64,000 bases of DNA from Bacteroides fragilis. Lineage in GTDB: Bacteria; Bacteroidota; Bacteroidia; Bacteroidales; Bacteroidaceae. Of the stretch, positions 38,401 to 46,418 are shown piece by piece (the stretch's first letter is position 1; each line of letters opens with the position of its first letter). The DNA lies in NCBI RefSeq assembly GCF_002849695.1, contig NZ_CP018937.1, positions 1,550,001-1,614,000 of the forward strand, given 5' to 3'. The notes beneath the pieces are model-generated. The model was not told the origin of the DNA. It saw nothing but the letters and a program-made list of their open reading frames with translations, and did not search any database. Position numbers and translations under genes: made by a program.

Positions 38401-38826
38401 AACCCGTCGTTTGATCCGGCATTTGCCGACCTTAATGTATTTTCCAAAGAGTACTACAACCGCTGGTTGAACCCCGGTGATGAGTGGAAAACAAATATTC
38501 CCGTTATTCCTTCACAGGATCTGATACGGAATATCGGAAAAGAAAATATCGAAAAAGCTTATAACACCTATAACTATTCACAAAATAGGGTGGCCGATGG
38601 CAGTTTCGTGCGTATGAAAAACATCTCGTTGGGATATCGTCTGCCTCAAAGATTCCTTTCCTTTCTCAAAATCAAGCAGATGAATGTAAAGGTAAACGTG
38701 ACGAATCCATTCCTGATCTATTCGGATAAGAAACTAAACGGGCAAGACCCTGAGTTTTATAGATCAGGGGGAGTTTCACTACCTACTCCCAAACAATATA
38801 CGATGACATTGAATGTTGAATTTTAA
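35449..38826 (+). CDS. SusC/RagA-like TonB-dependent transporter
   Basis: A 1125-residue SusC homologue with signal peptide (ICLAQ), carboxypeptidase-like domain (about 28-105, GTVRSTTGEFLPGATVVVEG), TonB-box-like EGVVVTGY, plug (PLWVIDGAVYED ... VLKDASATSIYGARALNGVIVI) and barrel ending MTLNVEF. It starts 44 bases after the FecA-like gene and forms the channel for the SusD-like lipoprotein that follows. The presence of a protease-like and several non-enzyme lipoproteins downstream resembles RagAB-type peptide importers more than glycan loci. Confidence 0.92.
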   Translation: MNATSIIKIVISSLLLAIFSQICLAQEPAEIKGTVRSTTGEFLPGATVVVEGTARGVITNVEGKFSLKARKGQMLKVSFVGMKTRVVKITSDIMNIILQDDVQEIEGVVVTGYQQIKNRVFTGAAASVKLDEIKLNGISDVSRMLEGRIAGLSIQNVTGSFGAAPRINIRGGASIMGNVQPLWVIDGAVYEDLVSLTLDQLASGDAVTLISSAVAGLNASDIEDIQVLKDASATSIYGARALNGVIVITTRSGQRNSPNRFSYSYELSMRSVPSYTNFDLLNSQESMSIYQEMDRKGYFSLQNTLYGRRSGVYYQMYKALNTVDPTTGRYYLENTDDAKRTFMRAREYANTDWFKELFTYKPIHTHTVTFSGGGENSAMYASIGFYDDRGWTLADNVKRITANIKNSFYWNEDKIKVTISAQGNLRNQNSPGTISQRKNTVIGTFERDFDINPFSYALSTSRTLRPHSADGEREYYRNNWAPFNILNEFENNYLKTEVLDLKLQGELSYRLNNNIEVKGLATIRHAVTKSSHFITEGSNVIQAFRANETPYVARENIYLLKNKDDPMQLPRVALTHGGIFNKTETSLRSYLGRLALDYNKQLGEHNIRAFGFTEIRYADRSINPFQGYGIQYDRGNQVFSNPLVFEKLTNEGDTYFSLTERYERGVTLSGSATYGYAGKYIFNGVFNYEGSNTAGKYSRSRWLPTWNIGAKWNLDQEEYMKKYSTISRLALRASYGLTAKMNEQAINSTAVFNHLIVNRTLLKDRENALRILHLENRDLTWEKMYELNFGLELGLFNNRISATFDVYQRNSFDLIDLIRTSGVGGQYYKYANFGDMRTRGVELAVQTQNILSEKFSWSTTFTISGMKQKITRLLNTPNTFDMVAGTGRGNIVGFPRGSLFSFNFQGLNSDGLPTFDFGLYPSNKGVNSEISGADFLDAQHSKSYLIYHGPIEPSYIGGIANTFKYKNWELSCFVTMQAGNKIRLNPSFDPAFADLNVFSKEYYNRWLNPGDEWKTNIPVIPSQDLIRNIGKENIEKAYNTYNYSQNRVADGSFVRMKNISLGYRLPQRFLSFLKIKQMNVKVNVTNPFLIYSDKKLNGQDPEFYRSGGVSLPTPKQYTMTLNVEF

Positions 38827-38836
38827 TTGGACAAAA

Positions 38837-40342
38837 ATGAAGAAGACAATCTTTTTAAGTATCATGATCCTTCTGCTGACGGCGTGTCAGGACTATCTGG
38901 AAACAAATCCGGATTCTACCCTTGATGTACAAATAGACAGCGAGGACAAAATAGCCGAGCTCCTTACCGGAGCCTATCCCGAAGCCAGTTATTTTGCTTT
39001 CCTGGAAGCACGTACGGATAATGTGGAAGAAAGGGTAAACGGCATTCATTCGCGGTTGAACGAAGCGATGTATTATTGGGAAGACTACGATCAGGAAGAT
39101 TTAGATACTCCGCTGAATTATTGGAATGCATGTTATGCCGGAATCGCTCAAGCCAATCAGGCATTAGAGTTACTCGGTAAATACCCTAAAACCGATCGGG
39201 TAAAAGCGTTGTATGGAGAAGCGTTTCTCTTGCGTGCTTATCTGCATTTCATGTTGATAAATATCTGGGCCGAGCCTTACGGAACCGCCAAATCGGCAAC
39301 AGCCCCGGGCATACCTTATTTAAGTCGACCTGAAAAAAATGCACTGGTAGACTATGAGCGCGGAACGGTGAAGGAGGTGTATGAAAAGATTGAAAAAGAT
39401 ATGAAACTGGGTCTTTCGTTGGTGGATGATGCTTATTACATCAAGCCTAAATTTCATTTCAATAAGAAAGCGGCCTATGCTTTTGCTTCGCGCTTTTATC
39501 TGATTAAGGGAGAATGGGACCGGGTGGTCTCATATTCTGATTATGTACTTGGTATCGATCCAAAGCCTGTCTTAAGAAACTGGCAGAAGTATAAAAAGGA
39601 ATTTAACTCCAATAATAAGTATCTCTATATTCGGTATGCAAGTGTTGATGAACCAGCCAATTTATTGTTAACTACCACAGAATCAAGAGTAGCACGTAAT
39701 ATCCCCTCAGAAAAATATGGAGTAACAACCCAAAGTGCCGAAAAGGTGTATAATCAACACGGAATAGACGGATGTTTTAATTTCCGGAAAATGAAGATGC
39801 AGCCGTACTTTCTGTTCAACTATAATGATGGACGTATAGACGACGGACAATATATAGCAAAATTCGATGAACTGTCATTATCCGGTTATACAGGTATACG
39901 TCCCAGAGGGCTGTATGTTACCAATGTTTTATTCTCTACCGACGAAGTTATGCTCAACCGGATGGAAGCGTATGCCATGCTTGGAGAGTATGATAAAGCA
40001 ATAGATGATTTGTTGGTCTACTTATCTGCCAAGTATGGAGTGTACCCTTCTTGCAACCGTTCGGCTTATACGCAGACAAGTAGCGACAATTACCAGACTT
40101 ATACTCCATTCTATGGAATGAGTATCAATCAGTTGGCGCTGATAAAAATCTTTTTAGGTTTTAGAAGACAGGAATTCCTGCACGAAGGTCTGAGGTGGTT
40201 TGACATTCGCCGTTTTTATATATCGGTCAAACGTACATCGAAGTATAAGTTTTACAGACAACTGGAAAAAGAAGATTCCAGAAAACTTCTGCAAATTCCG
40301 GCAGAAGCAGTTAACCGGGGATTGGTTCCTAATCCCCGATAA
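38837..40342 (+). CDS. SusD/RagB-like surface lipoprotein
   Basis: A 501-residue lipoprotein (lipobox LLTAC) with the classical SusD plan: YLETNPDS after the lipidated Cys, helical TPR-like repeats (ACYAGIAQANQALELL, GEAFLLRAYLHFML), and the C-terminal RRQEFLHEGLRWFDIRRF motif. I use ATG 38837 (MKKTIFLS), 10 bases after the SusC stop, rather than the in-frame ATG 38813, which overlaps SusC and adds a non-signal prefix. Confidence 0.92.
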   Translation: MKKTIFLSIMILLLTACQDYLETNPDSTLDVQIDSEDKIAELLTGAYPEASYFAFLEARTDNVEERVNGIHSRLNEAMYYWEDYDQEDLDTPLNYWNACYAGIAQANQALELLGKYPKTDRVKALYGEAFLLRAYLHFMLINIWAEPYGTAKSATAPGIPYLSRPEKNALVDYERGTVKEVYEKIEKDMKLGLSLVDDAYYIKPKFHFNKKAAYAFASRFYLIKGEWDRVVSYSDYVLGIDPKPVLRNWQKYKKEFNSNNKYLYIRYASVDEPANLLLTTTESRVARNIPSEKYGVTTQSAEKVYNQHGIDGCFNFRKMKMQPYFLFNYNDGRIDDGQYIAKFDELSLSGYTGIRPRGLYVTNVLFSTDEVMLNRMEAYAMLGEYDKAIDDLLVYLSAKYGVYPSCNRSAYTQTSSDNYQTYTPFYGMSINQLALIKIFLGFRRQEFLHEGLRWFDIRRFYISVKRTSKYKFYRQLEKEDSRKLLQIPAEAVNRGLVPNPR

Positions 40343-40380
40343 AATATTCTAAAAAATAATTAAACAATAAAACCGAGCGT

Positions 40381-41385
40381 ATGAAAACAATAATCAAAAA
40401 AATGAAATTCAGATATTTTATCCGGAGAAGTCTGTATTTTCTGGTTACCTCTTTCCTATTGGCAGGCTGTGAGAAGGAAGCACCCTTATCTGATCGGAGT
40501 GTAGTGGAAGCGGGTGCGGTAGAGCGTGAAAAAACAGAGTTGGACAAATGGATATTGGATACATTCACCCTCCCTTACGGCATCGAAGTGGAATATCGGT
40601 GGGACAAAAATGTAGTGCAAAACGGGGGCTATATCTATCCTCCCGAAGTCGCTAATGTAAAAAGTGTGCTCAAGGCTATCAAGGCCTTATGGATTGATCT
40701 CTACACAAGCCCCGATTTGGGAGGAGAAAAGTTCTTATTGGGAAAGAATCCTCTTAAAATATATATGTACGGAGGAAGAAATGTAGATGGAAACGGGATG
40801 GAATTATTAGATAATCCCGAGGCGACAACTAATGAGATGTTTCTGTACAACATCAACGAGTTCGATCCTAAAGATGAAGATAAAGTTTTTGTCTTAATGC
40901 GAAGTGTACATCACCAGTTTGCCAGACATCTTATGGAACTTTTCCCTTACGACAGAAACAGCTTCCTATCCATAAGTAGAAACAAATATATCGAATCGAC
41001 CACCCCCATTGCATGGGTCTTCAAAGGAGAGACGCATGGACGTAGAGTGTTCGTTTTGGCCAGATATGCCAATAGAAAAGGCTTTTTTACCTACCATTCT
41101 CTTCTCTCGCCCGAAAAGGACTTTGCGGAAATTATCAGTTCAAAGCTGACACATACCCCAAAAGATATACTTAAAGCCTTGACTGAAGCAAAAACTCCTT
41201 ATACAGCCGGATCGGATCAGGACCTCCAGAATGAATATAACGAACAAGCTGTCCAGGCATACAAAGAATTGACAGAAAAGCAAAAATTGGTAGAAGATTA
41301 CTTCAATAAAGAAATTAAGATTTCGCTTAATTATCTTCAACTGAGAAGTATAAAGCAATTAAAAGCATTTACTAAACAAAAATAA
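40381..41385 (+). CDS. Zincin-like (putative Mx1-type metallopeptidase) lipoprotein with broken HExxH
   Basis: A 334-residue lipoprotein (lipobox LLAGC) of the group usually named putative zinc-binding metallopeptidase, which commonly follows SusD in Bacteroidetes loci. The family motif HHEFAHIL reads HHQFARHL here (His178, Gln179, Arg182), so both the catalytic Glu and the second zinc ligand are replaced. It is probably not an active protease and may bind a ligand for the SusCD pair. The family call rests on overall pattern and context. Confidence 0.7.
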   Translation: MKTIIKKMKFRYFIRRSLYFLVTSFLLAGCEKEAPLSDRSVVEAGAVEREKTELDKWILDTFTLPYGIEVEYRWDKNVVQNGGYIYPPEVANVKSVLKAIKALWIDLYTSPDLGGEKFLLGKNPLKIYMYGGRNVDGNGMELLDNPEATTNEMFLYNINEFDPKDEDKVFVLMRSVHHQFARHLMELFPYDRNSFLSISRNKYIESTTPIAWVFKGETHGRRVFVLARYANRKGFFTYHSLLSPEKDFAEIISSKLTHTPKDILKALTEAKTPYTAGSDQDLQNEYNEQAVQAYKELTEKQKLVEDYFNKEIKISLNYLQLRSIKQLKAFTKQK

Positions 41386-41390
41386 AAAGC

Positions 41391-42416
41391 ATGAAAACAG
41401 GATTTCGAATACTGATTCTGATAATGGTTTTCTTTTCATGTAAGGATGAAAAAATCTTCGACTTATCTCCTTCTGAACGGAACGCGAAACATATTAGCGA
41501 ACTGAGAAAGGAGCTTATAAACGCTCCTTACGGATGGTCTGTCACCTACTTTCCCCGAACAGACTCTCTGCTGTTTACGAATGTGAACGAATTGATAACT
41601 CTTCCCAAAGGGATATTCGACGAAAAGTATAAATATGGATATGGCGGACACTGCTTCCTGATGAGGTTCTCTGACAATGGAGTTGTACAGGCTGTGGCCG
41701 ATTATACCGAGCAGAGTTTGCAGGAAGTTCGGCAAAGTGAGTTTGAAGTGAGCCAAAATACATTTACACAACTGAGTTTCACTACTTATAACTATCTGCA
41801 CTCTTTGGTGAACGACCGGTTCACCGGTTCTTCGGATTTTCTTTATACAGGAAAAGATATTGATGGAAATCTGATATTTAAAACATCCTCATATATAGAG
41901 CCTGCACGGGAGTATATTGTATTTACAAAACTGAAGAGTGATGAAAGTTGGCAGGAGGATATCAGAAAGTCATATGACAATAAGCTGTTCTTTGAGAAGA
42001 TGAAAAATCCTCAACTAAGTATCCGTAAGGCTGACCGGGTTTATTTTCGAAGCGACATGCGTATGAATGCCACTTATAGCACGGATGGAAATACGAAACA
42101 ACCACTGGAAGTATATCAACGCTATCGTCTGTTTCTTGCCATAGATTACTTTGCTCCTCGGGGATGGCTTGGGAATAAGGTGAGAGGCTTGGGATCGGGA
42201 TATGTAGGTACAGCTGACGGCTTGACTTTCAGGCCCGGTATACGGTATAGTGAAACATACACTTTTTATGATTTCCGCAGAGAGGGAGAGCGGTTCGTCT
42301 GTGAACTTGTCAAAGTGTTTGACCCTTATAGTAAAACAATGCGTTGGGTAAGCAGACATCTTGCTCCCGAAGGAGAAAAGACCGGAGTAATAGCTGAAAT
42401 CCGGGATGAAATTTAA
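41391..42416 (+). CDS. DUF4302-like surface lipoprotein
   Basis: A 341-residue lipoprotein (lipobox VFFSC). The start of the mature protein, with ERNAKHISELRKELINAPYGW and YGGHCFLMRFSDNGVVQ, is typical of DUF4302 proteins, a family of unknown function found with SusCD and Mx1-like genes. It begins 5 bases after the previous stop. It may be an accessory binding protein of the importer. Confidence 0.7.
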   Translation: MKTGFRILILIMVFFSCKDEKIFDLSPSERNAKHISELRKELINAPYGWSVTYFPRTDSLLFTNVNELITLPKGIFDEKYKYGYGGHCFLMRFSDNGVVQAVADYTEQSLQEVRQSEFEVSQNTFTQLSFTTYNYLHSLVNDRFTGSSDFLYTGKDIDGNLIFKTSSYIEPAREYIVFTKLKSDESWQEDIRKSYDNKLFFEKMKNPQLSIRKADRVYFRSDMRMNATYSTDGNTKQPLEVYQRYRLFLAIDYFAPRGWLGNKVRGLGSGYVGTADGLTFRPGIRYSETYTFYDFRREGERFVCELVKVFDPYSKTMRWVSRHLAPEGEKTGVIAEIRDEI

Positions 42417-42431
42417 ATATTAAAAACCAGA

Positions 42432-43073
42432 ATGAATATGAAACATATATGGATAATTTGCCTGCTGGTTGTATGCAGCTGCAATACAGTAAAAGAAGAT
42501 TTCGCAGTGAATGAAGATTATGAAAAACTATTTCCACCTAAAGAGATAGAGAAACCTGCAAACAAGCGTGGAGAGCTGTTCGTGCAATTGTGTGATCCCA
42601 ATCAGGCATTGGAAAGTTACCAATACCCCGGTACGGAAACACCGGATGACGCTGAACAATATAAGATAACCTTGATATGTTCGTTTCAGGAAAAAGGTTG
42701 GGATGGAAACCTTACAAATGATGTCATTGCCCAGTACAAAGTGAAATATATTAATGAGAAGAAAGAGTTGGTGACAATCAGTTGTGGAAAGAAGAGTGCG
42801 GGAGTGGCACGGGAGGATACAGGCCGGTTAATCCCCAACGTAATGTATAATGGAGAGAAATTGGAAATCTCTTTTAATGTCCATTCGGGATTTCCTCTAT
42901 ATCTGTGTGTTACCGGGGAGGGACCCAGGTCTTCCAACATAAAAGCAAGTATCAAAGCCGTTTCTACCGACGGACTGATTGAAATTCCCGGTTTGGAAAC
43001 AGAGCAATATCAAAATGAGGAAGGGATCAACCCACTGAGGTATCCTTATTGTGAATATTTGATTTTACCTTAA
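42432..43073 (+). CDS. Lipoprotein of unknown function
   Basis: A 213-residue lipoprotein (VVCSC at about residue 17) with a beta-rich mature region and the C-terminal stretch PLRYPYCEYLILP. I do not recognise the family. The start may be ATG 42432 or ATG 42438. It lies in tight register with its neighbours (15 and 17 bases), so it belongs to the same transcript and probably to the same surface complex. Confidence 0.65.
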   Translation: MNMKHIWIICLLVVCSCNTVKEDFAVNEDYEKLFPPKEIEKPANKRGELFVQLCDPNQALESYQYPGTETPDDAEQYKITLICSFQEKGWDGNLTNDVIAQYKVKYINEKKELVTISCGKKSAGVAREDTGRLIPNVMYNGEKLEISFNVHSGFPLYLCVTGEGPRSSNIKASIKAVSTDGLIEIPGLETEQYQNEEGINPLRYPYCEYLILP

Positions 43074-43090
43074 GAAAAAATAGCAAAAAG

Positions 43091-44278
43091 ATGAATTACT
43101 TACTGAAATATATACTCTCTTTCTGTCTGCTGACGAGTGTTGCAGCTTGTACCGAAGGGATAAATGAAACAGTGGAAAGTGCGTACCAACTTCCGGTATT
43201 TCCTGAACCTTCATACAAATTCTCAAGAAACGGGGAGAGTTCTGTAAATGTGCTGGAATGTGAATTTCTGAAATCTCCCATTGACCGAATTTTTTCGGAA
43301 TATATGAATGAAGCGCGTATGAGTACTCAAAGAGATTATGACGAAGCACGCCGTATCTATCATGAAGGGACATTCGGACTGAAACCCCAGAAAGAAGTTT
43401 CCACTTCTCCTGTACATCTGAACGATAGAGAAAAGATTCTGCGAGACATTGACAATTGGTTTGAAACTTCTGCACGCATTGCGGGTTTAGGGGCGAACAT
43501 TCCCTCTTACGAACATAGGAACAGGGAAGCTGCGAAAGGTTCGACGGGATATGTAGGCAACAATATAGGCGATTCAGATATCTGTTATGTAGATAAGAAA
43601 GGGATTGCCGTGGCCGAGGTTTACAAATATGCTGTTATGGGGGCGATATATCTGGACAAAATATTGAATATACATCTGGGTGAGGAAATATTGGGAAATA
43701 ACGAGATACTTATCCGAAACGACCTGACACAACTCTTACCCGGTCATAACTATACAGAGTTAGAGCATCATTGGGATCTGGCTTATGGATATTACAGCTT
43801 CTGGAAAACATTGGCTCAGGCCGATGGCTTACCTGCCCTAAAAGACTGTCACTTACGCATCTTCCGCTCCTTTGTAAAAGGACGGACCTTTATGGAGACT
43901 TCTCGATATGATGAAATGAGGCTACAGGCCGATACCATCAGACAAGAGCTTTCGCGGGTGGTTGCCGCAAGAGCTATGAATCTGCTTGTCGGCCCTAATA
44001 CATTTGCCAATCTAAAAGAGAATCCCAGACGTGCATTCCGCCTGCTCTCCCAAGCTTACGGGTTGATCTATGCTGCACAATTTGCACGTAATACGCAAGG
44101 AAAGCCATTCATTACAAACGAAGAAACCGGAAACTTATTGCATGAACTGGAGAAGAACGATGGTTTATGGGATAAAGAGCGCTTATTGGGAAGAGAGCAA
44201 ACCGAAGGGGCGTTATATAATTTGGCAACTCGCATTGGAAAAATATTTGGAGTTTCATTGGAAGACATTAAAAAATAA
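43091..44278 (+). CDS. DUF4856-like (imelysin-related) lipoprotein
   Basis: A 395-residue, mainly helical lipoprotein (lipobox VAAC). The segment TELEHHWDLAYGYY (about residue 219) and the alternating helical layout match DUF4856, a family distantly related to the imelysins of iron-acquisition loci. The GxHxxE motif of classical imelysins was not seen. It follows the unknown lipoprotein by 17 bases and precedes the carbohydrate-binding-like gene by 8. A metal- or chelate-related role would fit the FecA-like first gene, but this is inference. Confidence 0.65.
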   Translation: MNYLLKYILSFCLLTSVAACTEGINETVESAYQLPVFPEPSYKFSRNGESSVNVLECEFLKSPIDRIFSEYMNEARMSTQRDYDEARRIYHEGTFGLKPQKEVSTSPVHLNDREKILRDIDNWFETSARIAGLGANIPSYEHRNREAAKGSTGYVGNNIGDSDICYVDKKGIAVAEVYKYAVMGAIYLDKILNIHLGEEILGNNEILIRNDLTQLLPGHNYTELEHHWDLAYGYYSFWKTLAQADGLPALKDCHLRIFRSFVKGRTFMETSRYDEMRLQADTIRQELSRVVAARAMNLLVGPNTFANLKENPRRAFRLLSQAYGLIYAAQFARNTQGKPFITNEETGNLLHELEKNDGLWDKERLLGREQTEGALYNLATRIGKIFGVSLEDIKK

Positions 44279-44286
44279 GGAGAAAA

Positions 44287-45387
44287 ATGAGAAAGATACA
44301 TAAACTGCTTTTACCAATAATTATATTCATGTCGGCAACAATCCAAGTCAAAGCTCAAAAAGAAAATATCATTCCCAATGGAGGATATGAAGAGTGGAGA
44401 GATGGGGGACAGCCCATTGGCTGGCGTATAGCAAGCGACTTTAGTCCGGAACAAGTACAGGAGAGGCGTCCCGAGAGTCCGGGTACATATGCACTTAAGA
44501 TATGGCTCAACGGAGGATCTATCTATTTGGCTCAACCTACACCGGTAGAAGGGGGAAAACAATATGCATTCTCTTTCTGGTACAAAACGAATATAAAAAA
44601 CACTGAAATAGCAGTAACTTTATTGTGGTATGATGATGGAAGGATAAAAAGTAGAGAGAAAATACTTTCGGTAAGAACAGTTAAAGATGAATGGAAAAAA
44701 GCGGAGGGTGTCGTAACAATTCCGAAGAATGTTTATAGTATGGGGATGGGTATAAAAACACTTCGGGTTTATCAGGAGGGCTATATGCTGTTCGACGATA
44801 TGTCGATGGTGCCCAAAGGGACCGGACCGGACATATCTTCCGTCCCGAAAGCTCCCCGCAATCTGAGTATAAAAGCGTATCAGAGCGAAATGGAGATCTC
44901 TTGGAATAAAGTCATGGATGAAGAAATGCGATGGGAAGTTATGTTTGATGGCAAAACCGAAACAACCACATCCGGAAATTCATATATGAAGACAAAACTT
45001 AAACCGGGAAGTGAGCACCACGTTAAAGTAAGAGCAGTAAAGGGTAACGAGTTTTCACCATATGCCGAACGAAAAGGAGTGACGGAAGGAATGAGTAAAG
45101 CAGAAAACTCTGAAGATCGGATTCCTTACCTGCGTACTATCACTCCTGACGGGAGTTGCAAGGGGCGTTTCCTAAAGCTCTATTATAATGAACTGGCCAA
45201 TCCTGATGCGAGAATCTCTTATAAATTGAACGGAATGACAGTTAACCCCAAAGATGATACTTTAGAGTTCCCTGAGTTTGAAGGATTTTACAAACAGTTT
45301 CGACTGGAAATCTATATTGATGAGGGAGAAGGTCGTGAATGGGAGATTTTATATCCCCAACTGGGTGTAGAAAAGATTCAAGAATAA
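44287..45387 (+). CDS. Exported protein with carbohydrate-binding-like and fibronectin-III-like domains
   Basis: A 366-residue protein with a signal peptide ending VKAQ. Residues about 28-175 look like a CBM4/9-type jelly-roll domain (NGGYEEWRDGGQPIGWRIA ... LMFDDMSM pattern as YMLFDDMSMV). Residues about 190-265 resemble a fibronectin-III module (APRNLSIKAYQSEMEISWNKV ... HHVKVRAVKG). The last 100 residues are unassigned. It lacks a lipobox. It is co-transcribed with the other genes of the locus and is probably a periplasmic or surface binding protein. Confidence 0.65.
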   Translation: MRKIHKLLLPIIIFMSATIQVKAQKENIIPNGGYEEWRDGGQPIGWRIASDFSPEQVQERRPESPGTYALKIWLNGGSIYLAQPTPVEGGKQYAFSFWYKTNIKNTEIAVTLLWYDDGRIKSREKILSVRTVKDEWKKAEGVVTIPKNVYSMGMGIKTLRVYQEGYMLFDDMSMVPKGTGPDISSVPKAPRNLSIKAYQSEMEISWNKVMDEEMRWEVMFDGKTETTTSGNSYMKTKLKPGSEHHVKVRAVKGNEFSPYAERKGVTEGMSKAENSEDRIPYLRTITPDGSCKGRFLKLYYNELANPDARISYKLNGMTVNPKDDTLEFPEFEGFYKQFRLEIYIDEGEGREWEILYPQLGVEKIQE

Positions 45388-45414
45388 AAATACAATTAAA
45401 TAGGAAACAAACCA

Positions 45415-46338
45415 ATGATAAAGAATGTAATAACCCAATTGTGTATCATTTTTTGCCTTATTTGCTTTTTTGCATGTGAAAAACAAAAAGAAGAACTTCC
45501 CGATATCCGGATAGGAAAAGAGAAGGGTGTCGAAGAATTGTTGTTGAATAAACAAACGGAAAAAAGACTCCTTCTCTCAGGCGGAAACGGGAAATATATA
45601 GTTAACGTAGAAAACGCACAGATAGCTACTGCCTATATAAGTATGGACACGCTTAAGGTAAAAGGTCTGTTGGAAGGTGAAACGTTTGCCACTATCATTT
45701 CGCATGACAAGCGTGCAAGGCTGAAAATCAGCGTGGTCTTTCCCGACTTGGAAGTGAGCCATTCAACGGTTCAGTTCCTTCCCGGATTTAAAAGTAAATA
45801 CGTAAGTATCTTCGGAGGAGGGGAACTGACCAAATTGGAAGAGAACGACCCGGCGGATATCATGGATATCAAATGGGACGGCTCTACCGGGATGCTTGAG
45901 ATAAATCCCAAATATGAGGGAGAAGCCCAAGTTATCGCTATTTCTGAAGATGCAAAAGAGAAGAAAATCATCCATATTAAAGTGAGACCGGAAGGAGAAC
46001 TGGAGATTTCGGGTTGGTATAGTACCAATGCAAGTTCATATTATTTGATTTTGAATAATAAAATGGTAGTCAAAAGAAAAGGAGTAGGTACGTGGATTGC
46101 AAACAGCGCCCGTCCTTATGGAGGGGGAGGAGTGACTTATAGTAGTTCTTATATAAAATTAGCTCCCATTGTGAACCCCATACAGGGTGATTCTGTTGAT
46201 CTGAATATTCTTCGTTATGAATCCCAAAAACCGCAAATAACAGAAGGGATACATCGGTTGTTTGTAGAAGAAGTGCGTGAGTCTGAAGTCATGTTGCGGG
46301 GGAGAGGTTTCAAGTTTCTGCTTCCTTATCAGAAGTGA
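45415..46338 (+). CDS. Lipoprotein with Ig-like repeats, unknown function
   Basis: A 307-residue lipoprotein (lipobox CFFAC). Two bacterial Ig-like stretches are suggested (LLLSGGNGKYIVNVENAQIATAYI and VQFLPGFKSKYVSIFGGGEL), followed by a C-terminal domain ending MLRGRGFKFLLPYQK. I do not recognise the family. It is the last gene of the FecA-like/SusCD locus. Confidence 0.6.
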   Translation: MIKNVITQLCIIFCLICFFACEKQKEELPDIRIGKEKGVEELLLNKQTEKRLLLSGGNGKYIVNVENAQIATAYISMDTLKVKGLLEGETFATIISHDKRARLKISVVFPDLEVSHSTVQFLPGFKSKYVSIFGGGELTKLEENDPADIMDIKWDGSTGMLEINPKYEGEAQVIAISEDAKEKKIIHIKVRPEGELEISGWYSTNASSYYLILNNKMVVKRKGVGTWIANSARPYGGGGVTYSSSYIKLAPIVNPIQGDSVDLNILRYESQKPQITEGIHRLFVEEVRESEVMLRGRGFKFLLPYQK

Positions 46339-46418
46339 AATATGGATGTGGATTGTGTTAATTTATGGGATTCATTATTTGTGTTAGAATCTACATGATT
46401 AATTAATAACTGTGTTTT

